Origin: Phyllostachys edulis
Lineage: Eukaryota; Streptophyta; Magnoliopsida; Poales; Poaceae
DNA: 64,000 bases
NCBI GenBank assembly: GCA_036346405.1
Contig: CM070566.1
Coordinates: 12,705,533-12,769,532, forward strand
Direction of reading: 5' to 3'
Part shown: one piece after another, positions 50,461 through 62,790 of the stretch
Position numbering within the stretch: position 1 is the first letter of the stretch
Layout of the letters: each line of letters opens with the position of its first letter
Made by a program: the position numbers and the translations under genes
The notes under the pieces: model-generated
What the model saw: only the letters and a program-made list of their open reading frames with translations
What the model was told of the DNA's origin: nothing
Databases searched by the model: none

Positions 50461-52805
50461 GTGGTGCTTCTCTGCATTGTGTGTGTATATCACTGATGGC
50501 CAACTGATCATCATCATAGGATTCTGCCCAAAAGCTGGTTATTATAAGCATTGTGGTTACAGCATGCAAGCACATTACATGCACGGATTTGATATGCCAC
50601 TAAACTAGAGAGAGAGCGAGAGAGCTAGGCAGAACGAATTTGGCGTCCTGCACGAACCAAATCGTGCAGCTCTTTCTGAAAAGACAGTGAAAGTTCTAGC
50701 TAGGCATGCACGCAACTTGCACTTTGCAGTGAGATTAGTGGGGGGCTTTTGGAAACCCTGAATGGTACCATCCTCGTTTTGACTGGCCTACCTTGTTAGT
50801 AGTAGTTAATCTTCTTCTTTTTTACTTGCATTGACCTGTTGCATGCTGTGGGATACATGTGCAATAATGCAAGTTAAGGAGGAGGAACAATTTGCTGAAA
50901 CTTGGCCTATGTTTGTTAGGCACCGAATATGGTGAACAATAAGAGAGTTATATGATGCTACTTTTTCCCTCTTTGAAGTACGAACAGTTCGTTTGTTCAG
51001 CGCAAGCTAGCTGTAGTCACTGAGTTGGTTTAATCTGTCAAGGAAAGACGAGCATTTCTGTTTATACTTGTACACATCACTTTACTTCTAGACTTGACTA
51101 GATCTAAGACGCGGACTCAACGTGCCTACGAAACACAATAACTGAGACTGACTCTCAACAGCACTCTCTAGTCATTTTCAGGTAGATTAGAGCTGCAAGA
51201 GACCACAGACAAGTGCATGCTTGCAAATCAAGCAGCTGGGAGCTGGTTAGCAATTTGTACTTTGGTTATGAGGCAGTGATCGCCACATAGCTAGACCAAA
51301 TCTTGATGAACACTAATTATTAAAAAAAAAAATGGCCCTGAAATGACCAAACGTACGTACTAGTGACTCTGAGATGCCGTCATATCGCCATAAACTTTTC
51401 TTATCTGAACAGTCGCTCCTTTATCTGAATTACACACTTTTCTACTCTCCTAACCGCGTTTCTCACAAACAATTGTGAACGCGTGCATGGATTCCCTAAT
51501 GCATGTGTTTAATTCTCTTAGATATATAATATATGTTCATGTGATGATCATCTCCATGCATGTAAGTAAGTCTTTGTATGATAGGAAGTTCAAACGTGCA
51601 CTTGAAGTGTAGTGTGGCTAATATATTCTCCTATCTATCTGTAACATGCATATCATGTATGAAAAAGTTTACAGAAACAGCACGCAAGTGGGCCTTAAAA
51701 TATGCAAGACATACAACAGTTGGATGCAGTAGTACCTAAAACCTAATCATTGACGAAATATGACTTTTGTTTGAAAATAGATGTCGCTTCATATAAATAC
51801 GCCGTGTAGTAATTAACACTTTTTATACTTTGGCTGCTAACATACACACAAAATATAAAAGAGATTGCCATTGAGTTGGTGTGAAAGATGAAAATCATGT
51901 TCATTTAGTTTTTGCTCCAATAGCATTGCATGTAAGATAAGCTTCATGTATCTCCATGCATGCAAGATATTATTAATTTTATCATTTTGATCAAATGATG
52001 ATTTACATAGTTTCGGAATGTTAGGTAGACCTTTTCTAGCACTTGTAGCAGTATAGTGTACCAAGTAAATAAGTACGCATTGTACATGATCTTCTTCTAG
52101 GGAAAAAGATCACTTGAGTAGGAATTGGAATATAGATAGAAAGTTAAGTACTCATGAGCTGATATTTTCTTCCCCTTTCGGGTTATTAATGGGTATAGTA
52201 CTAGAAAATGATATTGCCGTACAATTTGTTGAGCTATATCAATATGGACAAACATGAAACAACGATTGGTTCTGTAGCACTTTCAACGTACACATTCCCC
52301 GTGCAAACTTAATTAGTTTGTGTGTAGCGATTTTTTTTGTTTTGTCTAAATTTCAATGCTTAAGTGCCGATTCTGTCCTAATATAGCTCATGGTTTTCAA
52401 TACAGTGCTGCCGCCTCCCCTCGCCGACTGCCTCCACCGACACACACAGTGCTGACCATCTTCCCCACCGCAGCTCCTCGGCTCTCTCGGCTCCAAGAAG
52501 TCTTGAAGGTAATGGATAAGTGCAAAAAGAAATAAAGTTTGCTTATTTTCTTTTGTGTTGTCCATTATGGTGGATTGATATGGCATTACAATGCTACATT
52601 AACGTGTTAATGTAGCAAGGTATTCATATATATTGAAAGAAAGTGTTTTTATGCTCTGTTGATCATATATATTGTCTTCATGTCAATCTGCTTTTAGTGT
52701 ACATATATAGGGCATGCATCATAGGGTAGCTTCTAGCTAGCTCAGTAGTTGTAATTTTGACATAAATAAAAGTTGGATTAAAATATGCATTATGTTTTGT
52801 ACACT
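50461..52805. other. No gene recognised inside the CACTA
   Basis: This holds 2.3 kb of AT-rich sequence without a domain in any frame. A GAACACTAATTAT plus A-run (51308-51331) resembles the sequence before the SINE at 38457. The block may be intron or leader of the transposase gene or captured DNA. Confidence 0.45.
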
Positions 52806-52809
52806 AGGA

Positions 52810-55800
52810 TGGCCGAGGATCGTAGTTGGATGTACACCGGGCGAGAGCGATGGGTGATCTGTACCAAGAATGGATGGAAAAGTCGATGATTTTGTGGATC
52901 GAGCATTTGCTAGGCGTAATGGACGGGGTGTGTTGTGCCCTTGTTCTCGTTGTTCAACACACGGCCACAAACGAGGGCAACAATGATCGCACACTGTGCA
53001 AGTACGGATTTAGGGCAGCCTATACCGTGTGGGTGTATCACGGCGAGTCACAACATAGCGGATCGGATGTGCTAAGGAGGAAGCAGACGATGGCGGCCAC
53101 AATGAGAGTAGGATAGAAGACATGCTAGATGATGTGTGTCATGCATATGGGCCACCGCCGAGGAAGAACCGAGCTCGCAACAAGGGCTTTCTTTGATATG
53201 TTGTCATGAAGTCAACCACTTCATGGGCACACACAGTGTCCCAACTAGATGCCATCACACGACTACTTCTTTGTCAAGTCTCGATTCAAAGACAAGCATT
53301 GCTTGCTTTGATGCATTCTTAAGCGTGTTTAGCACTCTTCTCCCAGATGGTCACAAAGCGCCCGCTAACTTGTATGAGGCAAGAAATTGATAAGCGCACT
53401 AAATATGCCATATGAGAAGATAGATGTTTGTCCAAATCATTGCATGCTATTTAGGAATGAGAATGTGGACAAAGATCATTGTGATAAGTGTGGTGAGTCT
53501 AGGTTTGTTGAGGTTGACTCCGGTGATGGTCAGAAGAGGCAGCTTCCTATTGGCAGAAAAATACTTCGCTATCTACCATTTGTGCCACGAATCCAACGGT
53601 TATACATGTCTGAGGTTTCTGCCAAACAAATGGTATGGCACAAGCATGGTCGTCGGTACCATAATGACAAGATGGTCCACCCATCTGATGGTGAAGCATG
53701 GAAGCAATTTGATCGAGACTATGTAGAGTTTGCCGCGGAGCCTCGGAGCGTTCAATTGCAATTGCAATCGATGGGTTTAACCCATTTGGTATGGGGCTGC
53801 GCCATACAAATTGTTGGCTGTGTTTGTCATTCCTTAACCTTCCACGGCGTTTGCATGCGAAGCGATACATATTCCTTTCGTTGATAATCCACGGTCACGA
53901 ATACCCGTGGAAGAATATGAGTGTATTCATGGAGCGGTGGTGGATGAATTGTTACATGCTTGGGAACAAGGCATAGTGACATATGATCGGGCATTGAAAC
54001 AGAACTTCACTATGCGGGTCGCGTACCACACATCCATGCATGACTTCGGCGTCACGGGATATTACGTGGGTGGTGCTGCATGGGAAGATGCCATGCCCAA
54101 TCTGTGAGGAGGCGTTGCGTGGTGTTGGCTAAAGCATGGTCGCAAGCACTCCTTCTTCGATTGTCATCGTCAATTCCTTCCAATTGACCACGAATTGAAG
54201 TGACACAACCGGATTTAGGGCCAATATTGCTGTCATGATGGACCACCACGTCGTCTGGCGGTGAGGAGGTTCGTGTGCGGCTAGATGCTTTGAAGCCTCT
54301 TGATGATGGTGATGGGTTCGAGAAATATGGTGAGGAGCACAATTGGACTCACATTCCAAGTTTGTGGCGGTACGCCATACTTTCATAAGCTCATTCTTCC
54401 CCATAACATAGATGTAATGCATAATGAGAAGAATGTTGCAGAGGCCATATTTAGCACATTCTTTGACATTCCAGACAAGACGAAGGACAATGTGAAGGCT
54501 CGCCTTGATCAGGAGGAGCTTTGCAACAGCCCTCGTGAATATGATCCATAAGCCGACTCTTGGCAAGTGGGAGAAGCCAAGAGCTAGTTATTGCCTAACT
54601 AGGGTTCAGAGGAAGGAGATTTTGGAATGGTTTCAGACCCTAAAGTTTCCTGATGGGTATGCAGCAAATCTGAGAAGAGGAGTGAATTTAGCTACCATGC
54701 GCATCAATGGCCTAAAGAGCCATGACTACCACATATTCATGGAACGCCTTTTGCTGTGATGATCCGTGGCTCGCCCCCGAGTGTGTTTGGCAAGTGATGG
54801 CGGAGTTGAGCTTCTTTTATCGATGACTATATGCGAAAGAGATAGATCCCATGGTAATATCAACTATGGAGCGTGAAGTGCTGTGTTGCTTTGCAAGTTG
54901 GAAAAGATCTTTCCACCGCTTCTTCAATCCAATGCAACATTTGATTCTCCATCTTCCCTATGAAGCTAGGATGGGGACGATGCAAAACGGTGGATGTATC
55001 CAATTGAGAGGAGCAAAAGGAACTACGGGCAAAGCAAAAATCGATCACGTGTTGAAGCATCCATAGCCGAGGCGTACATAATTGAGGAAATTTCCCATTT
55101 CACATCAATATACTTTTGTCGATAATGTTCAGACGGTGCACAATCAAACCTCACGATACAATATTGGCATCGCTCAAAATAATTGCCAACTTAGCCTCTT
55201 CACCGGAAGAGGTGACACTTCAAGCGGTGGTACTCCCAAAATTTTATCGCGGGATGAGTGGTTGACTGTGATGTTGTATGTCTTTACCAACCTCTCCGAA
55301 GTGGATGATTACATTAGGTATGCAACAATTATTTTTTCCCAATAATTGATGCATGAGTGTTTTAATATACTTGTGTTGTTGCCTATAGGAAATTTGTTAG
55401 GAGCGAGTGGAAGCAACGTCGAGACCCATCCGAAAAACAAGTTGCGACCCTTCTTATGAAGGGTGCTGGGAATTGTAAACCGAATTTCCCGACTTGGTTC
55501 TATCAGAAAGTAACTTCTCTATTAGCTACTCCCCCTTGCACATAATATTTACTAAGTAAAGAGGAACTAATACATGAAACCTATTCTATTTATGCTGTAG
55601 AGTTTCAAGGACAAGTCTATGAGTAGTGAATTGAAGCAAGTTGCTCAAGGATGCCACACTCGGGTCTTTGTCCTATAGTACCTACGATGTGAATGGGTAC
55701 CGCTTCCGAACATCGACACATGAGAGGGAACGACCTAATGCAACAACAATTAACAGTGGAGAGGTGACTATAGGACAAGATGAGAGTGATACACTGTTGA

Positions 55801-56379
55801 ATACTATGGAGTAATTGAAGAAATAATTGAACTATATTTCCATGGTAGCAAACCTCTCAAACTTATGTTATTCAAATGTCATTGGTTCCATCCGTTTAGG
55901 GAGTCGACGGGATACATCACTTGGTTTGGTTGAAGTTGCGCATCAATCAATCCTACCAGCAATGACCCATTTATTGTGGCTCAACAAGCCACCCAAGTAT
56001 ACTACATCCGCACCCATGCAAAACTATGAGTAGTCTAGTGGATTGGTGGGTAGTACATAAGGTTCAACCATATGGTAAACTACCTACCCCTAGTGAGCAG
56101 GACTACAACATGGAGACCAACAATGGTGTTGACCTATTCTTTCAAGAAGATGGGCTACCAGGGACTTTTCAAATAATAATTGGGGAAGAGGACGATCACA
56201 TGGATGATATTCAAATCGATGCCGATGAGGTTGTAAACCAAGAAGACTTGGAACTACTTAATCGCTTAGACATTGATGGCACCGAAGGGGATGACGCTGA
56301 GTCAACACCTCATGATAGTGACGATGACTTTTTAGAGGGCCCATCTGCGGAGGATCCCATTGTAGACGACTACTTCTAA
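52810..56379 (+). pseudogene. CACTA transposase, TNPD/tnp2 family, with frameshifts
   Basis: The encoded protein would cut the element ends. Segments in order are: an N-terminal Transpos_assoc domain (MAEDRSWMYTGRERW, then FVDRAFARRNGRGVLCPCSRC in shifted frames, 52810-53110); a tnp2 domain with YEKIDVCPNHCMLF, CDKCGESRF and LRYLPFVPRIQRLYMS (53387-53780); KLILPHNIDVMHNEKNVAEA (near 54385); a DUF4218-like part with FFNPMQHLILHLPYEAR (54850-55080); a DUF4216-like part with YRFRTSTHERERPN and CHWFHP (55690-55960); and an acidic tail ending DDYF at 56379. Two small introns are plausible: 55318-55388 restores DYIR-KFVRSEW and 55510-55600 restores WFYQK-SFKDKS. Frameshifts near 52890, 53780, 54110, 54560, 55030 and 55675 disable it. 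Confidence 0.88.
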
Positions 56380-56594
56380 GCATGATCTTGTATGTCTTCC
56401 ATTTATTTGCTGCATGTTTTTAATTTTTTGTATGAGCTTACTTGATTACGTTATATTACATTTTTCTATGAGCTTACTTGATTACGCTATATTAATTGAT
56501 TTATTTTATTTTATTTCATTTCAGGACACCAAAAAATGAGTGGCGTCGACGAGGCAGCATACTCTAGTCGAGGCAGACGCTTGTTTCCCACTCG

Positions 56595-56815
56595 AGGAGG
56601 CAGAGGGCCAGCCGCGGCCACTCGACGAGGCAGAGGGGCAGCCACGGCCCCTCCAGGAGGCAGAGGGCAGCCACGGCCCCTCCAGAGGCAGAGGGCAGCC
56701 ACGGCCCCTTCAGAGGCGATGGGGCAGCCACGGCCCCTCCAGAGGCAGAGGGCAGCCACGGCCCTTCAGAGGCGATGGGGCAGCCACGGCCCCTCCAGAG
56801 GCGAAGAGGGCAGCC
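56595..56815 (+). repeat. Coding tandem repeat, GGCAGCCACGGCCCCTCCAGA units
   Basis: Six clear units plus one degenerate unit of 26-30 bases lie in the first exon of the TNPA-like gene. Because unit length is not a multiple of three throughout, each frame gives a different repeating peptide (GQPRPLQR or AATAPS). Confidence 0.85.
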
Positions 56816-58918
56816 TGCCCTCGAGGGGCAGGGGGTCTACCTCTACCCCGCAGCCCTCACGTGCTGATGATGTGGAGCGTGAGGCGGAGGGTGAGGAGGA
56901 AGAGCAACACCTTGAGGCGGAGGTGAGGAGGATGAGCACCATGAGGTACAAGAATTTTGGATCACGAGGACTGCGAACTGCCACGACGACCAACCCGAGG
57001 AGGAGGAGAAGATCATCGTTCTGTTGGCGACACGTAAGTAATGTTTACACTTTCACTAATTTAGCCCACTTACTTGCATACCTAAAAAACTAATATGCGA
57101 GCAATGGCGAGAAGAAGGCGGGGTGACAAGCGTAGACTTCGAACGGCATAATTGGCGTGTTGCCGATGGCACTTCCTGGCTTGGTCACATCTGAGAGGGC
57201 GGGGGAACTGCATGGACATGGTGCCACTCACAGGGCAGCAGAGACCGCCGCTAAAGGAGAGGTTCCATTTGACATTTGTTTGCGTGGTGGAGGAAAGTTT
57301 TTGGGTAAGTGACTAAATATTCAAATCTGCTTTTATGTGTTCCTATGCATGTTAGGGTTGATTTGGCCTCAATGTTCAATCACCTAACAACAACTTGACT
57401 ATTTAACTCAAAGATTAATTTTTTCCGGTGTATTAATACAAACTAGATCATTAAACAACCATACTTAACTACGGTAGATTAGGCTAGTTTTGCTCAATCT
57501 ATTCATGTTAGGATAGTTATCTTAATTGTGACAGCACAACTAAATCATCATCAACTATTTATTAGTCGGTACATGGCAAAAATGGTAGTTTTAAGTCAAA
57601 GCACCTATCTAAATTGCACAAGGAGTACTAACATTTTGAACAACACAGTAAGCCATTTGAGGACAAAGTCGTATATTTTGTGTTTTTATGCAAACCTAAC
57701 CTAGCTAATCTCACTTGTTTGGTACTAAAACTTCAAGTAGTCGACATGTTTAATTTACCTCTTTTGGATGTTTAGTAGCCAAGTAATAAATGTCAACTAA
57801 CTTAATCATCTTATTCTTTATCAATTCCTTTTCGCTTTCATCAACTAACTTAATTATCTTATTCTTTATCAATTCTTTATTCTTTGATTGTAGTGGTGGT
57901 TTCGATGGGCTAACTGGACAGAAGTCGATTCGAGCGAGTGCTTCGTAATTGTGTTAAGAAGCTCATCCCACAGATGTTCTCTGAACACGCATCAAGCGGT
58001 GATCTGTTACCACACACAAGTGCTTGACAACAGATTCATAGGGCGGCCTACCGCCACAAGCATATCACTTTCGACGAGTACATGTAGGTAACCAAGCGAA
58101 CAAGCGATGTCCTTGATTACAATCAATTCTAGTTTATTCATATTTAACACTTGGTTAATTTAGGCAATACCTTGGTGGGCCTGAAGTGTGAAGATGCATG
58201 GCGCAGATTCTCCGAGGCAAGTGGTGCAATGAGCGATGGTTGCGAGCCTCTCGTCTTTGCTAGGAAGCGGCGATTGTTGATGGGCGGGATAGCACATCGT
58301 CAAGGCAGCTCCTCCATGGCTCGTTACAAGAAGAACTGGTAGGTCAACATGTTCATATTGATTGTATGTTGCAGATACATATTTATTGACCGCCGTTGTT
58401 TTTGGGTGCGAAAAGAAAAAGCAGAGAGCTGTCTCCGATATGGAGGCATATGTAGACGCTAGGAGGGTGATCGGGAGGGCACCTTGTGTAATGCGGTACG
58501 ACATGACAGAGCACTTGGTGCGATTTCGATCATTTTGTCCACGATGATTTTCGCTCCCGATGATTTTGTCCAACAGTGCATATCTTGATCTTCGCTAAGG
58601 AGATTCATGGCCCGGAGTACGACGTCATGAATTCGCCACTAGACGCGAGTGCTGTGTACAAGGCTGGCAAGGGGAAGAAACATGGTCGTTTCTTCATGGG
58701 TGCCGGCTACATTAGCACACCGACCACCCTCTCCGAGGTCCGATCCACGAGTGCTGCATCAACTGATGAGGTACACCTTCAATGTCGACAGCAACCACCA
58801 TCACATGTTTCCGAGTCTCGGTTTTCTCAGCTTGAGACGAGGCTGCAAGAGGAAATTGAGGCTAGACAGCGGTTAGAGCAAATGCTCATGCAGGTTAGTT
58901 GGAGCAAAGTAATATGCA

Positions 58919-58941
58919 ATATATATATATATATATATATT
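58919..58941. repeat. (TA)n microsatellite
   Basis: Eleven AT repeats lie in an apparent intron of the TNPA-like gene. Confidence 0.95.
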
Positions 58942-59218
58942 CATACTTGGCTAATGTATGGCAATGTGCAAACAAATATGAAGGTACTCGGGACCGGGAC
59001 TCGACCTAATGCCTCTCCGTCGGGGGAACCACTGCCTCCCTTATCTGCTCCGGTTAGTAACTGCATACTGATTATTATATTGTTAGTCTCTTATGAGTAC
59101 TTGATTCGAATACATTGAAATGACATGCAATGTACTTATTGGTCATCATTGCAAATTTCTTATAATGCGATTTCTTATGAAAATGCAGGAGCAGCGGGAT
59201 CGGTTAGCCCATTGCTAA

Positions 59219-59937
59219 TCCACAAGATCTTGGGTGCACATGTTGAAGATCATGTGAATGCATCCATCGCCGAGAGGTCACCACCGGTGCTTGCTATTTT
59301 CATGATCTACTAAAAGGATACCAATATTAGAAAACATTCACAATCGGTGATTGCTAAAAATGGATAAAAATGGCTTCATATATAACTAATTCTCTATATC
59401 TATATCATAAATTCTTTTGAAATGTGTCAACATATAATAATTTGTATGTACACTCCTTTGTATGAATTTGATGATAAGTGCTTGAGACATAAATGTTGAT
59501 CGAGAGTTCACAATGACAAAATTTTGAGAGTTGCGATAAATGATCAATTAGGCCACAAGCTAGTGGCCCACACCCCGAGCATGCCCTTAAGCGATTTGCC
59601 ATGTTATTAGGTTGCTCATCATGATTTAAAGGAATTTTTTGCTTTGTCAATAGTTTGGTTAATTATCTTTTCATGTATCAATTCCTAACTTTTGTTGTAA
59701 CATGGCACTAATATTAAGTTTTGCTCTATCTGCAGAACTTTGAAAATGATGCTCTTATGCACGGAAGATTGAAGCAGAAATGCATGCATGCAAATGGTTG
59801 TAGTGATACTTGTTATTTGGAACTGTCATATGTATAATAATGCCTTATGCTTACATTTTGAACTTGATCTTGAATGTTGTGAGCTCGAACTGTTATGATG
59901 TCTTTTGTTCGATCTATACATTTATATATACATATAT
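59219..59937. other. No gene recognised (3' part of CACTA)
   Basis: AT-rich sequence between the end of the TNPA-like gene and the minisatellite. It probably contains the transcript's 3' UTR. No domain is seen. Confidence 0.5.
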
Positions 59938-60085
59938 TGTGGAATGGATGGATGGATGGATTATTTGATTCTTTGTGGAATGGATGGATTGATTATTTGG
60001 CTCTTTGTGGAATGGATGGATTGATTATTTGATTGTTGTGGAATGGATGGATTGATTATTTGATTGCTGTGGAATGGATTTTAAA
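59938..60085. repeat. GGAATGGATGGATTGATTATTTG minisatellite
   Basis: Four to five units of about 28-38 bases, each containing TGTGGAATGGATGGATTGATTATTTG, run up to the subterminal repeat block. A run of GGAT tetranucleotides occurs at the start. Confidence 0.85.
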
Positions 60086-60118
60086 TGAATTTGTCAAAAT
60101 TCAAAAGCAGTGTGTCGA

Positions 60119-60699
60119 TTTCCCGAGTGCCTCATCTCTTTCCCGAGTGTTTGGCACTCGGGAAATAGACCAAAAGTTTCCCGAGTGCCAACACTCGGGA
60201 AAGCGACAAAAACTTTCCCGAGTGTCGACCCTCGGTAAATTGAAACTCGGGAAAACGACAAAAAAGTTTCCCGAGTGTAGACACTCGGGAAAAATTGACC
60301 CGTGGTAATTTCCTGCGGATCCGTCGGAAGCTTTCCCGAGTGTTTTTTCCACCATGCACTCGGGAAAACCGCCACGTGTCAATTTTCCCTGGTTCGCTTC
60401 GGTCAAGCGGTGGGAACATTCCCGAGTGTTTTTGGCGTATTCAGTGTTGACACTCGGTAATAGTTCCGTTCAATTTGGAGAAGCCGTTCGGCGTTGTTTT
60501 TCCCGAGTGTCCACATTTCCGAGTGTACGGATACACTCGGTAAATTTATATTTCGAGTGTAACACTTGGGAAACCGTTTTCTCCGACTAATCTATCCCGA
60601 GTGCTTTTTTCGAGTGTGACACTCGGAAATATGTTTCAGTGTTTAGCCCACTTTCCCGAGTGTTTTTGGCACTCGGGAAAAATCCTGTCTCTGGTAGTG
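60119..60699. repeat. 3' subterminal repeats and terminal inverted repeat of the CACTA
   Basis: About fifteen exact CCCGAGTG or CACTCGGG cores, often as TTTCCCGAGTG, plus decayed versions lie in 580 bases. Many are arranged as facing pairs (CCCGAGTGtttggCACTCGGG). The block ends with CTCTGGTAGTG, the inverted terminus. Confidence 0.92.
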
Positions 60700-60702
60700 T
60701 AC

Positions 60703-60985
60703 CACGCTTACTCGTAGCTAAGGTTGAAAACAAATCGAATAGTGACCGTTACCACATTTGTATTTGTATTTTTCAAATGAATACGAATGTGAATATGAAT
60801 ATTCTCAAATACAAATATGAATCAAATGTTGTAACGAATATGAATGCAAATCTAATGCTTACCCAATTCAGTCGAATTCGAATATCAATATAATGAAGTT
60901 TTATACAATAAGTTTAAACTCCAAATTTCTACAAATAGATTTCCAATTTATAGAATCACATGTCAAACTCCCAAAACAACGACTC
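60703..60985. repeat. Long interspersed repeat, third copy, right part
   Basis: This continues the repeat interrupted at 49647 and matches 20576-20815 (CTAAGGTTGAAAAC, then GAATATGAATATTC, TTCTACAAATAGATTTCCAA). Its end also matches bases 1-200. Confidence 0.8.
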
Positions 60986-62245
60986 TAACGGCTCCGGCGG
61001 CGCGGCGGGAGATGGACCGAGGCGGCGGTGCGACGACAAGGTTGGCGGTGGCAGTACTATCGTTAGGGGGCAACTACTCAATGTGGCTAAACACACGAAA
61101 TTGAAGTCTAGACTAACATCTACAGGCTACAATGGTGCTAAACGTGCGCTCGATGCTCAAAACGCGGTGACGCAACTAGTTCTTCCATGACGACTTGCGG
61201 CGGCGCAACGAGGTTAACGGTGTGGCTACACTACGGCCATCTACGAGCTTCATTAACTAGCCTAGATGGTTTACAAGACAAAAAGGCTACTGAGAACGCA
61301 AGGTCTCACACGAAACTAGGTGAGGAAGGAGATTGGTCGCGGCGGAAGATTGTGTGCCGGGCGGCGATAGAGACAAAGGCTTGTCAACGTCTCTGGTGCA
61401 TAGAACTGAAAAAAGGAGGCATGCATTAAAGAGAGGAGATCAAAGCAATCAAGATGCGCGAGATGATGAAGGCAAATGCTCAACAAACAAGGCGGGAGAA
61501 GGCGGCGACGACGCGGCGTGCTTCGGACTCTGTGAGGAAACAAGCACAGAGGAGGTGAGCGTGAGGAAGAGGGAGTTAAGGCGACCACAACACGCAAGAT
61601 GATGAAGTCGGAGACTCACCCTGGCCGCCGGAATCCAACGGCGAAGCCGGCGGCTAGATTTGGGGGAGAAGGCTTGTTCTTGACTACCCGAGGCGAAGAA
61701 GAGGGGAAAAAGTAGGGGAATAAGCAGCGGGGAGGTTAGCGAACACAGTGACACGCTTGGCCAGTGCTTAAATAGAGAGGAGCGGTGGCGAGACAAAAGC
61801 GACGATATAGTGGCTCGGGCGGAAGATCTCGTGCGCGGCGCGCGAGAGAACGGGGCGTGCTCGTGAGATGGGCTCGAGGCTAAATTTGGGCTACAAGGAG
61901 AAAGCGGGCATGGCTACTGGCACGTGGTGGGCCGAGGCGTGGGAATGGGCAAAGGAGAGAGGAGAGTTTGGGCCGTGGGGAAAGAATTGACTGAGGGAGA
62001 AAAGAGAGATAGAGAAAAGGTTTGAACTTTTAGATTTGAATTTGAAATTCAAATTCAAATTCGAGGAAATTTAGCACATTATTTAACTTGTAATTTTTAT
62101 AATTCTGCTGGAGTAATGAATTTGATTTACCTTTTTTAATGCAAGCCAAGCTTTTGGAATTTCTCACAATACAACAAAAGTTTTGAAATCCAAGAAATTC
62201 ATGCAAGTTTCAAAATATTCAATAATTGGGTCATTACACAGAGGC
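60797..62245 (-). mobile_element. Gypsy LTR-like repeat, second copy of the 1-1688 sequence
   Basis: The order and content follow 1-1688 with small indels, the largest a shorter segment after 61830. On the minus strand it opens TGTAATGACCC at about 62239. The frame 60960-61190 (SGGAAGDGPRRR...) is not conserved in the first copy, so I do not call a gene. The right flank GAGGCAGCGGAGGTTTAGGACC is shared with 1690-1725. Confidence 0.6.
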
Positions 62246-62790
62246 AGCGGAGGTTTAGGACCTTACAAAGCGGGCAAACACTTTTCCTTTGGGTGGGTAA
62301 GAGCAAATACCCTTTGCTACCACCACTAGACCACTGGCCCGTCGTTGTGAAGATGACAATGAAGTACTGTGACATTTGAGTTGCATGTGGGGATGTGGCT
62401 ATTAATGGCAATGTTTGAAAATAACTTTTGAGGGGAAAAAAATCTTAGTCCATCTCATTGTCATTATCTTTGACAAAAGAAAACAGAAATGTGTGAAAAC
62501 TGACTTTGTGAATTTCCAGACTTCACTCAACTTTAAAGTTTTTCTTTGATTAATGTAAAACGAAAGAAGATATAGCAGATGGATTCATGTATTTTGCAAG
62601 ATTTTCAAATAGAAAAAGCAACATGCATTGAGTGGAACATGTTTTCAATAATTTTCTTTTATGTTTGATGGGAAACAATAGTATACGCTTTTTAATCCAC
62701 AAAAGACTCGTGAAGGTGCCGATGAGTGTTGACGGAAGTTAACGTATCCGGGGATTGAGAATTCAACTTGTTAGCAGCTCTCCTGCTACT
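62246..62790. repeat. Interspersed repeat, third copy
   Basis: This matches 1690-1997 and 17435-17935. It passes unbroken through the copia A insertion point (CTTCACTCAACTTTAAAG at 62519). Confidence 0.75.

Larger units (their letters stand above)
56536..59218 (+). pseudogene. Second CACTA gene, TNPA-like (Ptta/En/Spm type), with introns
   Basis: The first exon starts MSGVDEAAYSSRGRRLFPTR at 56536 and has an Arg/Gly/Pro-rich repeat followed by an acidic stretch (EREAEGEEEEQHLEAEV). Later pieces carry RFERVLRNCVKKLIPQMF and HRAAYRHKHITFDEYM (57930-58085), WRRFSEASGAMSDGCEPL..ARKRRLL and GSSSMARYKKNW (58190-58340), HGPEYDVMNSPLDASAVYKA (58609 on) and a coiled coil, SQLETRLQEEIEARQRLEQMLMQ (58820-58890). 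The order is that of the plant Ptta/En/Spm transposase (PF03004-like) proteins, which bind the subterminal repeats. A short last exon may read EQRDRLAHC and stop at 59218. Exon borders are partly guessed. Confidence 0.7.
49648..60699 (+). mobile_element. CACTA (En/Spm) DNA transposon, 11 kb, TAC target duplication
   Basis: The ends are CACTACCAGAATC and, in complement, CACTACCAGAGAC, flanked by TAC (49645-49647 and 60700-60702), the 3 bp duplication of CACTA elements. Subterminal regions are packed with TTTCCCGAGTG in both orientations. Inside lie a tnp2/TNPD transposase gene and a second TNPA-like gene, both on the plus strand, plus about 3 kb of leader sequence. The flanking repeat reads through in the copy near 20570 (GAGTACATAAGACCCTTGC), giving the empty site. 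Frameshifts in the transposase suggest it is no longer autonomous, although the ends look usable. Confidence 0.95.

Noticed and set aside
60960..61190. 76-residue ORF with a Gly/Arg-rich start as a small gene
   Set aside because: The frame is not preserved in the matching copy at 168-400, which has indels that shift it.
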